Shown piece by piece: positions 56,686-64,000 of a stretch of DNA of 64,000 bases (position 1 is its first letter; each line of letters opens with the position of its first letter). Made by a program: the position numbers and the translations under genes. The stretch covers positions 1,054,001-1,118,000 of the forward strand of contig NZ_CP087203.1 in assembly GCF_026016325.1 (NCBI RefSeq), read 5' to 3'. The notes beneath the pieces are model-generated. The model had not been told where the DNA came from and did no database searches. It worked only from the letters and a program-made list of their open reading frames with translations. The DNA is from Pseudomonas sp. B21-056. Lineage in GTDB: Bacteria; Pseudomonadota; Gammaproteobacteria; Pseudomonadales; Pseudomonadaceae.

Positions 56686-59232
56686 ATGGAAGAGGATTTT
56701 AATATTGGTAGTTGCAAAGTGGCAGTTGCCAAACATATTGAGCTCGGTGCTTGTAATAGGTCTGTTGTTGATTCAATTCGAATTGGCAACTATTTTGCTC
56801 CGATCGAGTGCGAAATAATCGATTACAAGGAGTCTTTTCCTTCAGACTCTTTTGCACTGGCCAAACTGATTCGGCATGTTGTGGCCTTTTATAATACATT
56901 TGGTGGGTATTTGATATTTGGGGTCAAGGAAACCGTTCCGGAGCAAGAGTTTCAGCTGGTAGGGTGTGATATCGATATTTTAGATTTAAAGCAACTAAAA
57001 GATAAGATCTATTCATATGTTGGTAGCCATATCTCTATTGCGGCGTGGGGAGATACGTTTGAAGACCAGAAATCAGTTCTGATCATCTATATTCCTAAAA
57101 GACTTGAGCAAGCCCCAGCTTATTTTGGTAAAAATGGCCCCTCCGAAAAAGGTAGCCCAGCTTTCAACAAAGGAGCAACCTATTTAAGATTAGGAGATAA
57201 TTCTGTTCCTGCTGAAGGTTCTGATTTAGCATTTCTATTTGGTGAAAGAGCGTGTCGTTATTTGACAACGGTTCAAGATCACCTTAAGAGGAAGGCAAAA
57301 TATCTGGAACACAATCTTCCGGATAGAAACTTTATATGTCCGAGGTTTATTGGTCAGAAAGCAGTAATTGAATTGTTGTGGCAGTGGTTTGCGGATGAGT
57401 TTTCTTGTGTAAGAGTCCTTGCAGGTGAAGGCGGCTTGGGGAAAACGTCCATTGCTTATGAGTTTTCACAACAGGTTTGCATTACCGCCCCAGTCGGTAT
57501 ACAGCGAGTTCTTTGGCTTACAGCAAAAAAGGAACAATTTGTTGCTGATGCGGATAAGTACTTAGCAGTGCCTGAGACGCATTATGCGTGTTATCGCACA
57601 CTTGTTGAACGGCTTTGTCTAGAGTCCGCTATTTCTGAGGATGAAATAGATGGTGCAGACGAAATGTTACTGCGTCGTTTCTTGAAAAATGCCTTAACGG
57701 TATTTCCCACTCTAGTGGTAGTTGATGATGTTGATTCTCTTTCGAAAGATGATCAGCGTCGGGTTCTTGAGCTGGCAATGCAATTTAGTAGTACCGAATC
57801 TCGCTTTTTACTTACAACTCGTATGAATCCAATTTATTCTCCTGACTTAGCGCTAGAAATTGAGGGGCTAAAGGGGGATGACTACTCTGACTATGTGAGA
57901 TTGCTATCGGAGCGCTTTAAAGGGCCAGAGTTAAGTTTGAAAGAGATGGAGTTGTTGTACGATACTACGCATGGCTCCCCGCTCTTTACTGAGTCTCTTT
58001 ACCGCCTTATTAGAAGGGGGCAATCAACTAAGTCTGCTACAACAGAATGGCGTGATAAAAAGGGTGTTGAGGCTAGATCGGCTGCGCTAAAGCGCGAAAT
58101 TTCCTCGTTGACATCTGAAAGTAAAAGGGTGCTTTTGGCTGTTTCGATTTTACACAGTTGTTCGCTCACGGAACTTCGTCAAGCGACTCATTATACAGAT
58201 GAAACGTTAAGTGAGTGTTTAGATGAGCTGTCCTCGTTATTTCTGGTTTCTGCGCCGCGGATTGGTGGCGAGCCCCGTTATGAGGTACTTGATACCGTTG
58301 CGAGTTTGGTTGTTCAGAATAAAGAGGTGTTAGTACCAGATCACGCCGCATTTCAGGGGGCAGTCACAAAACTCCGGAAAGCCCCGGATTTGAAGGGCGT
58401 CCCAACGAAAAATAACCTAGTTGGAAACGCTATAAATGAGGCGACGGCTTTTTTACGTGCAAATAATGTCGAGAGTGCTCTAACAACAGTTATGTCTGCG
58501 CAACGACGTAGTAAGTATCATCCTGATCTTTATTTGATGCAGGGGCGATGCTTCTTGTCGGAAGAAAAACCACGATACCATGATGCGCGTCGGGTGCTGC
58601 AGAAAGCTTATGAGGGAAACGTTAGAAAACCTCTTTTATTTGATTTGTGGTATGAAACGGAAATTGTATTAAAACACTGGGTTGGGGCTCTTGCGGTAGC
58701 TAATTTGGCTATTGAAGGGAACTCGGTACGGTCCGGTTATTGGATGATGAAGAGATCTGTTGCTTTAATTGGTGTCGCCAAAGATTACGAAGGCTCTGGG
58801 ATAATTGATATGTCTCTTAAGTGTTTAAATCAGTCGGCGGACTCGGCCTATAGTGCGCTTCCATTATTGCCGCAAACTGAACATGTAGAAGTTAAGGATT
58901 TGTTGTTTGAGATTCATGATTTAATTGCACGTCAGGGTAAAAAGCTTGATGAGTCCGCAGTGAATTATTTTGATATGGCGCAAAATGTTATACGTATGAC
59001 ACAGAGGAAGGACGTAAGGCGCGCTACTCTTTTCAGATTGACCGAGTTTTTCCAGAGAGGAGCGGAGCATTTGGCTTCTAATAAGTCTGGAATTAAGTAC
59101 CGACTTGATACAATTGCTTTGTGCGACTCTACTCGGACCCAATCACTTAATGCACTGGACTTTGCCCAAACAATGAGACCTGGAGAAACCGATTTGATTC
59201 CGGAGCTAAAGCGAAGAATTAAAGCCGCTTAA
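56686..59232 (+). CDS. Schlafen AlbA_2 - STAND NTPase protein, candidate antiphage effector/sensor
   Basis: About 848 residues. An N-terminal AlbA_2 (Schlafen-type) domain at about 35-170 shows CEIIDYKESFPSDSFALAKL and VAFYNTFGGYLIFGVKE. A STAND NTPase follows with Walker A GEGGLGKT at 247-254 and Walker B VVVDDVD at 344-350 (then RFLLTTRMNP). The C-terminal 350 residues are helical, TPR-like (ESALTTVMSAQRRSKYHPDL). The gene is distinctly AT-richer than the core genome, a sign of transfer. ATG 56686 has GGGGA eight bases upstream; ATG 56662 is also possible. STAND proteins with such N-termini are typical of bacterial immune systems; the role here is inferred. A HEPN-like gene follows. Confidence 0.8.
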   Translation: MEEDFNIGSCKVAVAKHIELGACNRSVVDSIRIGNYFAPIECEIIDYKESFPSDSFALAKLIRHVVAFYNTFGGYLIFGVKETVPEQEFQLVGCDIDILDLKQLKDKIYSYVGSHISIAAWGDTFEDQKSVLIIYIPKRLEQAPAYFGKNGPSEKGSPAFNKGATYLRLGDNSVPAEGSDLAFLFGERACRYLTTVQDHLKRKAKYLEHNLPDRNFICPRFIGQKAVIELLWQWFADEFSCVRVLAGEGGLGKTSIAYEFSQQVCITAPVGIQRVLWLTAKKEQFVADADKYLAVPETHYACYRTLVERLCLESAISEDEIDGADEMLLRRFLKNALTVFPTLVVVDDVDSLSKDDQRRVLELAMQFSSTESRFLLTTRMNPIYSPDLALEIEGLKGDDYSDYVRLLSERFKGPELSLKEMELLYDTTHGSPLFTESLYRLIRRGQSTKSATTEWRDKKGVEARSAALKREISSLTSESKRVLLAVSILHSCSLTELRQATHYTDETLSECLDELSSLFLVSAPRIGGEPRYEVLDTVASLVVQNKEVLVPDHAAFQGAVTKLRKAPDLKGVPTKNNLVGNAINEATAFLRANNVESALTTVMSAQRRSKYHPDLYLMQGRCFLSEEKPRYHDARRVLQKAYEGNVRKPLLFDLWYETEIVLKHWVGALAVANLAIEGNSVRSGYWMMKRSVALIGVAKDYEGSGIIDMSLKCLNQSADSAYSALPLLPQTEHVEVKDLLFEIHDLIARQGKKLDESAVNYFDMAQNVIRMTQRKDVRRATLFRLTEFFQRGAEHLASNKSGIKYRLDTIALCDSTRTQSLNALDFAQTMRPGETDLIPELKRRIKAA

Positions 59233-59395
59233 CTGAGATGAGCTTTTCGAACTGATAAGTAAGTGGAAAAGAAGTGGAAGAGGGGACTGGGAAAGGGAAA
59301 AGGGAACGGAATTATTTCTTTGGCCGCCCCCCTTTTTCTGCGTCGCTGGTACGCTATTTTCTGCTGTACTAGCCGCCAACTCGAAGAGGTGTGAG

Positions 59396-60109
59396 ATGGA
59401 CATCAAAGAGTTTTGCCTCGCTCATGGATTTGATATGAGCAAATGTGCGGTAGCATCGGGAGGTGGTGATTTTGGAATGATGGAGCTCAAGACCTCACCA
59501 ATCGAGTTTTTGACCTTAGCAGAGGATGATTTTGACCGGGGCGGTTTAGCGGCTCTTGTCAATGCAACGACTAATGTAAAACGTGCCATCGTCGGTCAGC
59601 TTGATCAGTTGCTGATCTCGTTTGGTTATCCCTCACTTAGATGGAACGTGCCGAAGAAGATCGAGCGACTCAGGGCGCTTGGGCTATTGGCACCGAGACT
59701 GCTGCGCAAAGTCGTCGATATGCGGAATATTCTTGAACACGAGTACGCAACGCCTGACCTTAAAGAGGTTGAGGAGGCGTTGGACATCGCAAGTCTTTTT
59801 GTGATGTCCGCCTCGGCTATGTTCATTCCGTTCGATGACGTTTTGGAGTTTTCACTTCCAGACCCCGCTGCTCCGGAGAACCTTGTAAATCGTATCACGG
59901 CAGGGCTGAATCGAGAGTCTGGCAGGGTTTTCTACACTATCTACGCATACGAGCCTGGCGAATATGCCGGGCGTTGTGTTGGGCAATGTGAAATCCAATC
60001 AGGGCACGTTCTATTCGAAGTGATGGTGAAGTTATCTGCATCGTTGATGCTTCAATACAAAGTAAGCCAAGCACTCGATGATTTTTACACCACCTATGCT
60101 CAGTTATGA
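59396..60109 (+). CDS. HEPN-like domain protein
   Basis: The 237-residue protein has a helical core VKRAIVGQLDQLLISFGYP, KKIERLRALGLLAPRLLRKV, VDMRNILEHEYATPDLKEVE, with the HEPN-type R-x4-H motif at R110-H115 (MRNILEH), a hallmark of metal-independent RNases. The C-terminal 100 residues are beta-rich and unrecognised. It lies 163 bp after the AlbA_2-STAND gene on the same strand; GC is intermediate. Whether it is a partner or an independent cargo gene is not shown. Confidence 0.65.
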   Translation: MDIKEFCLAHGFDMSKCAVASGGGDFGMMELKTSPIEFLTLAEDDFDRGGLAALVNATTNVKRAIVGQLDQLLISFGYPSLRWNVPKKIERLRALGLLAPRLLRKVVDMRNILEHEYATPDLKEVEEALDIASLFVMSASAMFIPFDDVLEFSLPDPAAPENLVNRITAGLNRESGRVFYTIYAYEPGEYAGRCVGQCEIQSGHVLFEVMVKLSASLMLQYKVSQALDDFYTTYAQL

Positions 60110-60439
60110 GTGCTTAAACTTGGTGTTAGGACTGTAGGGTGCTATCGACCCCAAGCGGCTTGTCGTCTGCCTTTGAAGTCGATAGTCTTTTCAGCGACGG
60201 ATGGATTTTGTACATGCCGGAGTATCCAACCTAAGGATAAAAGGAACGCATCTACTTCTTTGTGGCTGAAAATTAATTCGTCCCTTTTCCATACCTCTTC
60301 ATATGTCCCCTTTTCATAAGGTCTGCGTCTATGGAGGCGCACGGTGCCGCGAACCGTGCGCGCGGTATATTTCAGGGTGATTTAAGATTTAATCCTAGCT
60401 CGGCTATTGCCTCGCATCTAGGCGAGGCATAGTTCCAAG
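60110..60439. other. 330-bp intergenic region with possible decayed coding sequence
   Basis: The minus strand from about 60342 to 60142 can read KRDELIFSHKEVDAFLLSLG, WILRHVQNPSVAEKTI, which is protein-like, but it lacks a good start and has no recognised family. GCACGG/CCGTGC at 60338-60358 forms a short hairpin. No confident feature. Confidence 0.3.
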
Positions 60440-61246
60440 TCAGTCATCGTTCAATGCTGTCAGCTCTATGCTTGCAGGTTTGATGTATTGCTTGCCATTA
60501 CCAGACTTTGAGATGGTGCCAAACACTAATATATGCGAGCCATCCAACTGGCCGACCGCAATTTTGTGGCGGGTCAAGAAAGGTTGAACGGAGTCTGGAT
60601 CAATCACAATGCTGACAACTTCACGATCGCCAGTATTTATCCATAAGGAGTCGTCATAGCCAGTTCCGGTATCATATATCACTCCCCAAAAACCATAGAG
60701 CGTCTGTGATCGGCATTTGCTGACGTCGGAAAAATTAACGAACAAATCACGCGCTGGCCAGGCACCTCGTCCTGGCAACTCTACATAAATATCTGAGGTG
60801 CGGAAGGCGACGGAGTAAATCAGATTTTTGAGCAAAGGACGAAGTCTACGATGCGAAACGGCGTTCTGACGAGAGCCTGTCCCAGTGAACCGTCCACCGC
60901 TGCTTCCTGCTCCCCCCCTGCCGCCAGGCTCGCCATTAACAACCGGTCCGCCCCCCTGAGCCTCGTCGATGACGATCCGAGTGCCAGGGTTGTGCAAAAT
61001 ATCCTGTTCGCCACCACCACCAACGCCCCGGACAGACTCCGGTGTTGCCAGTGGGCAATTAGCGTGCGGCCTTGCCCCAAAACACGGACCTTGACCACTC
61101 TTGGCTTCCTTACGGAAATAGGCAGTGGTTTCACATTTGACACAAACGAGATAACGACGGTACTGGGCTCGTTGCGCATCGGGAAGCGCAGCAAATTGGG
61201 GGCCAGTGTATTCAGTTCTGTTTAAGGTGCAAAAAGCGGTATCCAT
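60440..61246 (-). CDS. Hypothetical protein with N-terminal zinc-ribbon-like cysteines
   Basis: The 268-residue protein starts MDTAFCTLNRTEYTG and has a cysteine/histidine set (YLVCVKCETTAYFRKEAKSG, GPCFGARPHANCPLA) that looks metal-binding. A glycine-rich linker follows (about 75-120), then a beta-rich C-terminal half (SLWINTGDREVVSIVIDPDS). ATG 61246 is preceded by AGGAGG. No family recognised. It occurs in the accessory region, so a role in defence or mobile-element biology is possible but unsupported. Confidence 0.65.
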   Translation of the reverse strand: MDTAFCTLNRTEYTGPQFAALPDAQRAQYRRYLVCVKCETTAYFRKEAKSGQGPCFGARPHANCPLATPESVRGVGGGGEQDILHNPGTRIVIDEAQGGGPVVNGEPGGRGGAGSSGGRFTGTGSRQNAVSHRRLRPLLKNLIYSVAFRTSDIYVELPGRGAWPARDLFVNFSDVSKCRSQTLYGFWGVIYDTGTGYDDSLWINTGDREVVSIVIDPDSVQPFLTRHKIAVGQLDGSHILVFGTISKSGNGKQYIKPASIELTALNDD

Positions 61247-61488
61247 GCAAGGCCTCCTGATTGGATCCAAATAGATACCAGAAACTCACTGAGTTGGCGA
61301 TGGCTTTGAGCCACTCCCCCATGGTCGTGTTGATTGTAAAGGCCACGATTTGCCTGCTGGGGGGGGCGCAGGGTCGGCATAGTCATTACGGACCCCACCC
61401 ACACTAGCCACAACCCCAACTCACGCTTACCATCCCGCCACCTCGTATTACCGCGGCTGCTGAACCCGGTATTCACGAGGAAACAATC

Positions 61489-61683
61489 ATGGAAAGAACC
61501 CGTAGCTGGAGACGTGCACAGTCCCGCAAGCACAATGGGCGCGAAGCGATTAACCCGCAGAACTCCAAGCCAGAAAAGAATTGGAAGCTGATCTACACCC
61601 GCGCCGACAAGCTGCACCGGGCGCGTCAGCTCGGTATGAGCTATCCCATTCGAACCACCCGCCAACTGTTGGATCAAGAGTGA
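61489..61683 (+). CDS. Small basic protein coupled to a tyrosine phosphatase gene
   Basis: A 64-residue, strongly basic product (MERTRSWRRAQSRKHNGREA) with NWKLIYTRADKLHRARQLG near the end. Its TGA overlaps the GTG start of the phosphatase gene (GAGTGA), so the two are translationally coupled. No family recognised. Confidence 0.65.
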   Translation: MERTRSWRRAQSRKHNGREAINPQNSKPEKNWKLIYTRADKLHRARQLGMSYPIRTTRQLLDQE

Positions 61684-62006
61684 TTAATCTGCTGTTCGTT
61701 TGCAGTCGCAATCAATGGCGCAGCCCTACCGGGGAGGCGAGCTGGCGTCGACGTCCTGGCTTCAGCGCTAGTTCGGCTGGCACCAGCTCGAACGCACGCA
61801 AACCTATCGGCCCGGCGGACATCCGTTGGGCCGATGTCATTTTTGTGATGGAGCGCAAGCACGAGCATCGTCTACGGGCAGAGTACGCTCGGCTGCTTGA
61901 GCACAAGCGGCTGCATGTTCTGGATATTCCCGATGACTATCGCTACATGGATCCTGAGCTGGTGGATATGCTTGAGCGAGCGGTGATGACGTACCTTGCT
62001 GCCTAG
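61680..62006 (+). CDS. Short low-molecular-weight protein tyrosine phosphatase
   Basis: The 108-residue product starts with GTG (VINLLFVCSRNQWRSPTGE). The catalytic loop C-x5-R is C8-R14 followed by S15, and the later motif LDIPDDYRYMDPELVDML matches the short phosphatases that include a DIPDDY general-acid segment. It should remove phosphate from a small substrate or tyrosine; the substrate is unknown. It is coupled to the preceding small basic protein. Confidence 0.85.
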   Translation: MINLLFVCSRNQWRSPTGEASWRRRPGFSASSAGTSSNARKPIGPADIRWADVIFVMERKHEHRLRAEYARLLEHKRLHVLDIPDDYRYMDPELVDMLERAVMTYLAA

Positions 62007-62044
62007 GCTCCGTCGAGCAGTGTCCGTGCCTTTGCGTGGTTACC

Positions 62045-62674
62045 TCAGCGTTGGCAGGTCGCAAACGTGCTATCCATTTCTGCGCGGTCGTAATCCAGTA
62101 AATATTCTTGATGCTGACAGTACAGCTGCCTGAGTAGCGTTTCGTTAGGTCCAACGACATCCATGCCTCTGTCGTCATAGGGGAGGGCCATAACGCCCTG
62201 CGGCAAGTTGAAAAGATACAAAATGCAGTGAAATTGCGGTTGGATCGGAGCTAAGTCTTTGGCCAGCGCTCCCCAAAGTAGTGTCTCAAGACGGGAGCAG
62301 GGGAGTTTGAAAGCAACATTAATCCAATACTCGGGCTGATCTTCGCTATACCAATCGTCAACAGCTATATCTTCACGCCAGATTGAACGCGTAGAAGGAA
62401 TGGATATTCCGGCGGACCGCAATGCGCGAAGCTCTGGCCTGTGGATGTAATGGCTTCCGTCGGAGTAGGCGCGTAGACAGACGACGAGTTCATCTTCGCC
62501 GTGGAAGATGTCGTTACATATTCTCGTCGCTTTGCGGAGCGCGCTTAGAAACTGATCGATTACTCCGCCGGGCTCGGAGAGTTCGAAACGCAACCCGCCA
62601 GGGTAGGAATAGAACAGTGGTCTGGCGAAGGTGTTGCGGCCAAAGATTCGCTCGATCTCGATTTGTAGATTCAC
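62045..62674 (-). CDS. DUF3885 domain protein
   Basis: A 209-residue cytoplasmic protein whose C-terminal part matches DUF3885: ALPYDDRGMDVVGPNETLLR, QLYCQHQEYLLDYDRAEMD. The N-terminal part begins MNLQIEIERIFGRNTFARPL and contains YWINVAFKLPCSR. DUF3885 proteins are frequent near toxin-immunity loci, but function is unknown. Confidence 0.8.
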   Translation of the reverse strand: MNLQIEIERIFGRNTFARPLFYSYPGGLRFELSEPGGVIDQFLSALRKATRICNDIFHGEDELVVCLRAYSDGSHYIHRPELRALRSAGISIPSTRSIWREDIAVDDWYSEDQPEYWINVAFKLPCSRLETLLWGALAKDLAPIQPQFHCILYLFNLPQGVMALPYDDRGMDVVGPNETLLRQLYCQHQEYLLDYDRAEMDSTFATCQR

Positions 62675-62758
62675 GTGTGTGTCCTTGGCAGCGCCTTAAC
62701 AGTTTCCATGTTTTGGGTGGTGCGACGGGAGTTTACGGCGTCTTAGATATTGGATCGA

Positions 62759-62917
62759 CTACATCGCCTTACGTTTCGCAGCGTATTCCTTCGCGGCGAG
62801 CGCTCCGACAATTGCGGTGGCAATCCAGAAGAGCATTTCCAGGTTGCTCACCATCCGTCGTCTCGCCTCATGAGTTTCGGTCAGCCAACTGCCTATCGCT
62901 GCGATGATGTCGTCCAT
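62759..62917 (-). CDS. Tiny membrane protein (52 aa)
   Basis: ATG 62917 to TAG 62759 encodes a 52-residue protein: MDDIIAAIGSWLTETHEARR, then a hydrophobic helix NLEMLFWIATAIVGALAAKE and a basic end YAAKRKAM. An AGG ribosome site lies seven bases upstream. It has one predicted transmembrane helix. No family recognised; size and context only. Confidence 0.55.
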   Translation of the reverse strand: MDDIIAAIGSWLTETHEARRRMVSNLEMLFWIATAIVGALAAKEYAAKRKAM

Positions 62918-63007
62918 GAGTTACCTGCAAAAAGGGGTTGGTCTGTGTACGCCTTTAGAGGCTGCAATGCAAAGCGTCGCAGGATGCATTACCACGCCGG
63001 AGCATAA

Positions 63008-63910
63008 CTACGCTCCCCCAGGCCGATCCCTAAACGCAGAACTCTTCGCAAACACCTCGGCAATAAAATCCATAAATACAATCGCCCTCTTAGGAAGAAG
63101 CCGGTCAGCAACGTAGATGACTTGAACGGGGACAGCCGGCGCTGCGTACTCCCTCAGCAACACCCGCAGATTGCCATTTTTCAACCCTTCCTCGTAAAGC
63201 CATTCAGGCCCGTGCGCGATCCCCAGTCCCGCGTTTACACACTCGCGTATGGCTTCAGGTGAGCTGACCCGAAGCCTGCCGGAAACGGGAACATCGATAT
63301 CCCGGAAGCGCCATGTGGTGCCTGTCGACAGCAGGGTATAGATCAGGCAGTCGTGCGTTCTCAGGTCATTGGGTGTCGTGGGGATTCCGTGTTTGGCCAG
63401 GTATCCGTTGCTGGCGACGCATACACGTTCGAACCAGCCCAGAGGCCGGGCGCGCATTGTGCTGTCTTCCAGGTGCCCGATGCGGATCGCCAGTTCAGCC
63501 CCTTCGTCGACCAGATTCACGTAGCGATCATTGATCTGCAGGTCGAGCGTCAACTCTGGGTAGCGCTCCAGGAAGGTGGAGACATGCGGCACCACGAATG
63601 CGTGGGCCAGCGCGGTGGGGCAGGCGACTCGCAGCAATCCGGACGGGGCGACGCTCTCCCTGAAGGACGATTCTGATTCCTCCACGGCGTCGAGAATGCG
63701 CCGGGCATCTGCGTAGTAACGTTCTCCTTCGGGGGTGAGGGCAAGCTTTCGTGTGGTTCGGTGCAGCAACCGGGTTTGCAAATGATCTTCCAGCGTCGCC
63801 ACATAGCGGCTGACGTTGGGCTGCCCCAGCCCCAGGTCACGCCCCGCAGCCGAGAAGCTTCCTGTCTCGACGGTGCGAGCAAAACAGGTCATCAGCAGTA
63901 GTCGATCCAT
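63008..63910 (-). CDS. LysR-family transcriptional regulator
   Basis: The 300-residue protein has the HTH segment FSAAGRDLGLGQPNVSRYVA (about 19-38) and a substrate-binding domain (GLLRVACPTALAHAFVVPHV, GLGIAHGPEWLYEEG). It belongs to the CrgA-like subgroup with an N-terminal MDRLLLMTCFARTVETGSFS. ATG 63910 is placed by homology; GAGGG precedes it. No adjacent target gene is visible because the window ends 90 bp upstream. Confidence 0.85.
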   Translation of the reverse strand: MDRLLLMTCFARTVETGSFSAAGRDLGLGQPNVSRYVATLEDHLQTRLLHRTTRKLALTPEGERYYADARRILDAVEESESSFRESVAPSGLLRVACPTALAHAFVVPHVSTFLERYPELTLDLQINDRYVNLVDEGAELAIRIGHLEDSTMRARPLGWFERVCVASNGYLAKHGIPTTPNDLRTHDCLIYTLLSTGTTWRFRDIDVPVSGRLRVSSPEAIRECVNAGLGIAHGPEWLYEEGLKNGNLRVLLREYAAPAVPVQVIYVADRLLPKRAIVFMDFIAEVFAKSSAFRDRPGGA

Positions 63911-64000
63911 CGGGCCCTCTAATTCATGCTGTATCGGCATGAAATGTATTCGAATAGGCCATCTTATCAATGCACGGGTATGGATACATAGTTTCCTCAG

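Noticed and set aside
61222..61677. Minus-strand open frame of about 150 codons between 61222 and 61677
   Set aside because: No ribosome site or family resemblance, and it overlaps the coupled small-protein/phosphatase pair, which has better coding signs.

Overview
The window looks like a chromosome segment of a Pseudomonas of the fluorescens group. Supporting signs are the high GC of the core genes, a cyoABCDE operon, a divergent norR-hmp pair, Pseudomonas-type small families (DUF3509, DUF6124), and many copies of two REP-type palindromic repeats between genes. This assignment is an inference from gene content; no database was searched.

Bases 1-47400 are mostly ordinary core genome. In order: a cut BenE-family transporter divergent from a MocR regulator with shared operator-like repeats; an SOS-controlled yebG; psiE; DUF3509; an HPF-like protein; an AraC regulator divergent from an EamA exporter; a 2-hydroxyacid reductase; a YkgJ cysteine-cluster protein; cheV; norR/hmp with three matching enhancer-like sites; dsbB; the cytochrome bo3 oxidase operon; a DUF72 protein; a LysR regulator divergent from an ArgD-type aminotransferase; an OmpA-like lipoprotein; two PhoD-type phosphatases; a TRAP binding protein; and an AdiA-type decarboxylase. 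These are followed by a 1108-residue HTH-STAND-TPR regulator facing an unrecognised gene, a nuclease-like protein with a DUF4256 neighbour, and an apparent operon of response regulator/AraC, 7TM hybrid histidine kinase and TonB-dependent receptor. A PAS-GGDEF protein closes this part.

Bases 47600-62950 form a mosaic accessory region. It holds the internally deleted relic of an E3/cloacin-type rRNase bacteriocin beside an intact immunity gene, several small proteins of unknown function, a hicAB toxin-antitoxin pair, and a decayed second hicB tail. It also holds DUF2442, a Rho-antiterminator-like gene, and a small catabolic cluster (DapA-like lyase, class II aldolase, XRE-cupin regulator with a perfect palindromic operator). 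Three copies of a structured element precede full or truncated DUF6124 genes. An AT-rich Schlafen AlbA_2-STAND protein sits next to a HEPN-like protein and is a plausible antiphage module. A small phosphatase, a DUF3885 protein and a tiny membrane protein follow, and a LysR regulator ends the window.

The most interesting items are the DUF6124 leader, whose hairpin arms change together between copies, the AlbA_2-STAND/HEPN pair, the bacteriocin relic with preserved immunity, and the HTH-STAND regulator with 11-bp-phased repeats in its divergent promoter region. No rRNA, tRNA, CRISPR array or complete insertion sequence was recognised.
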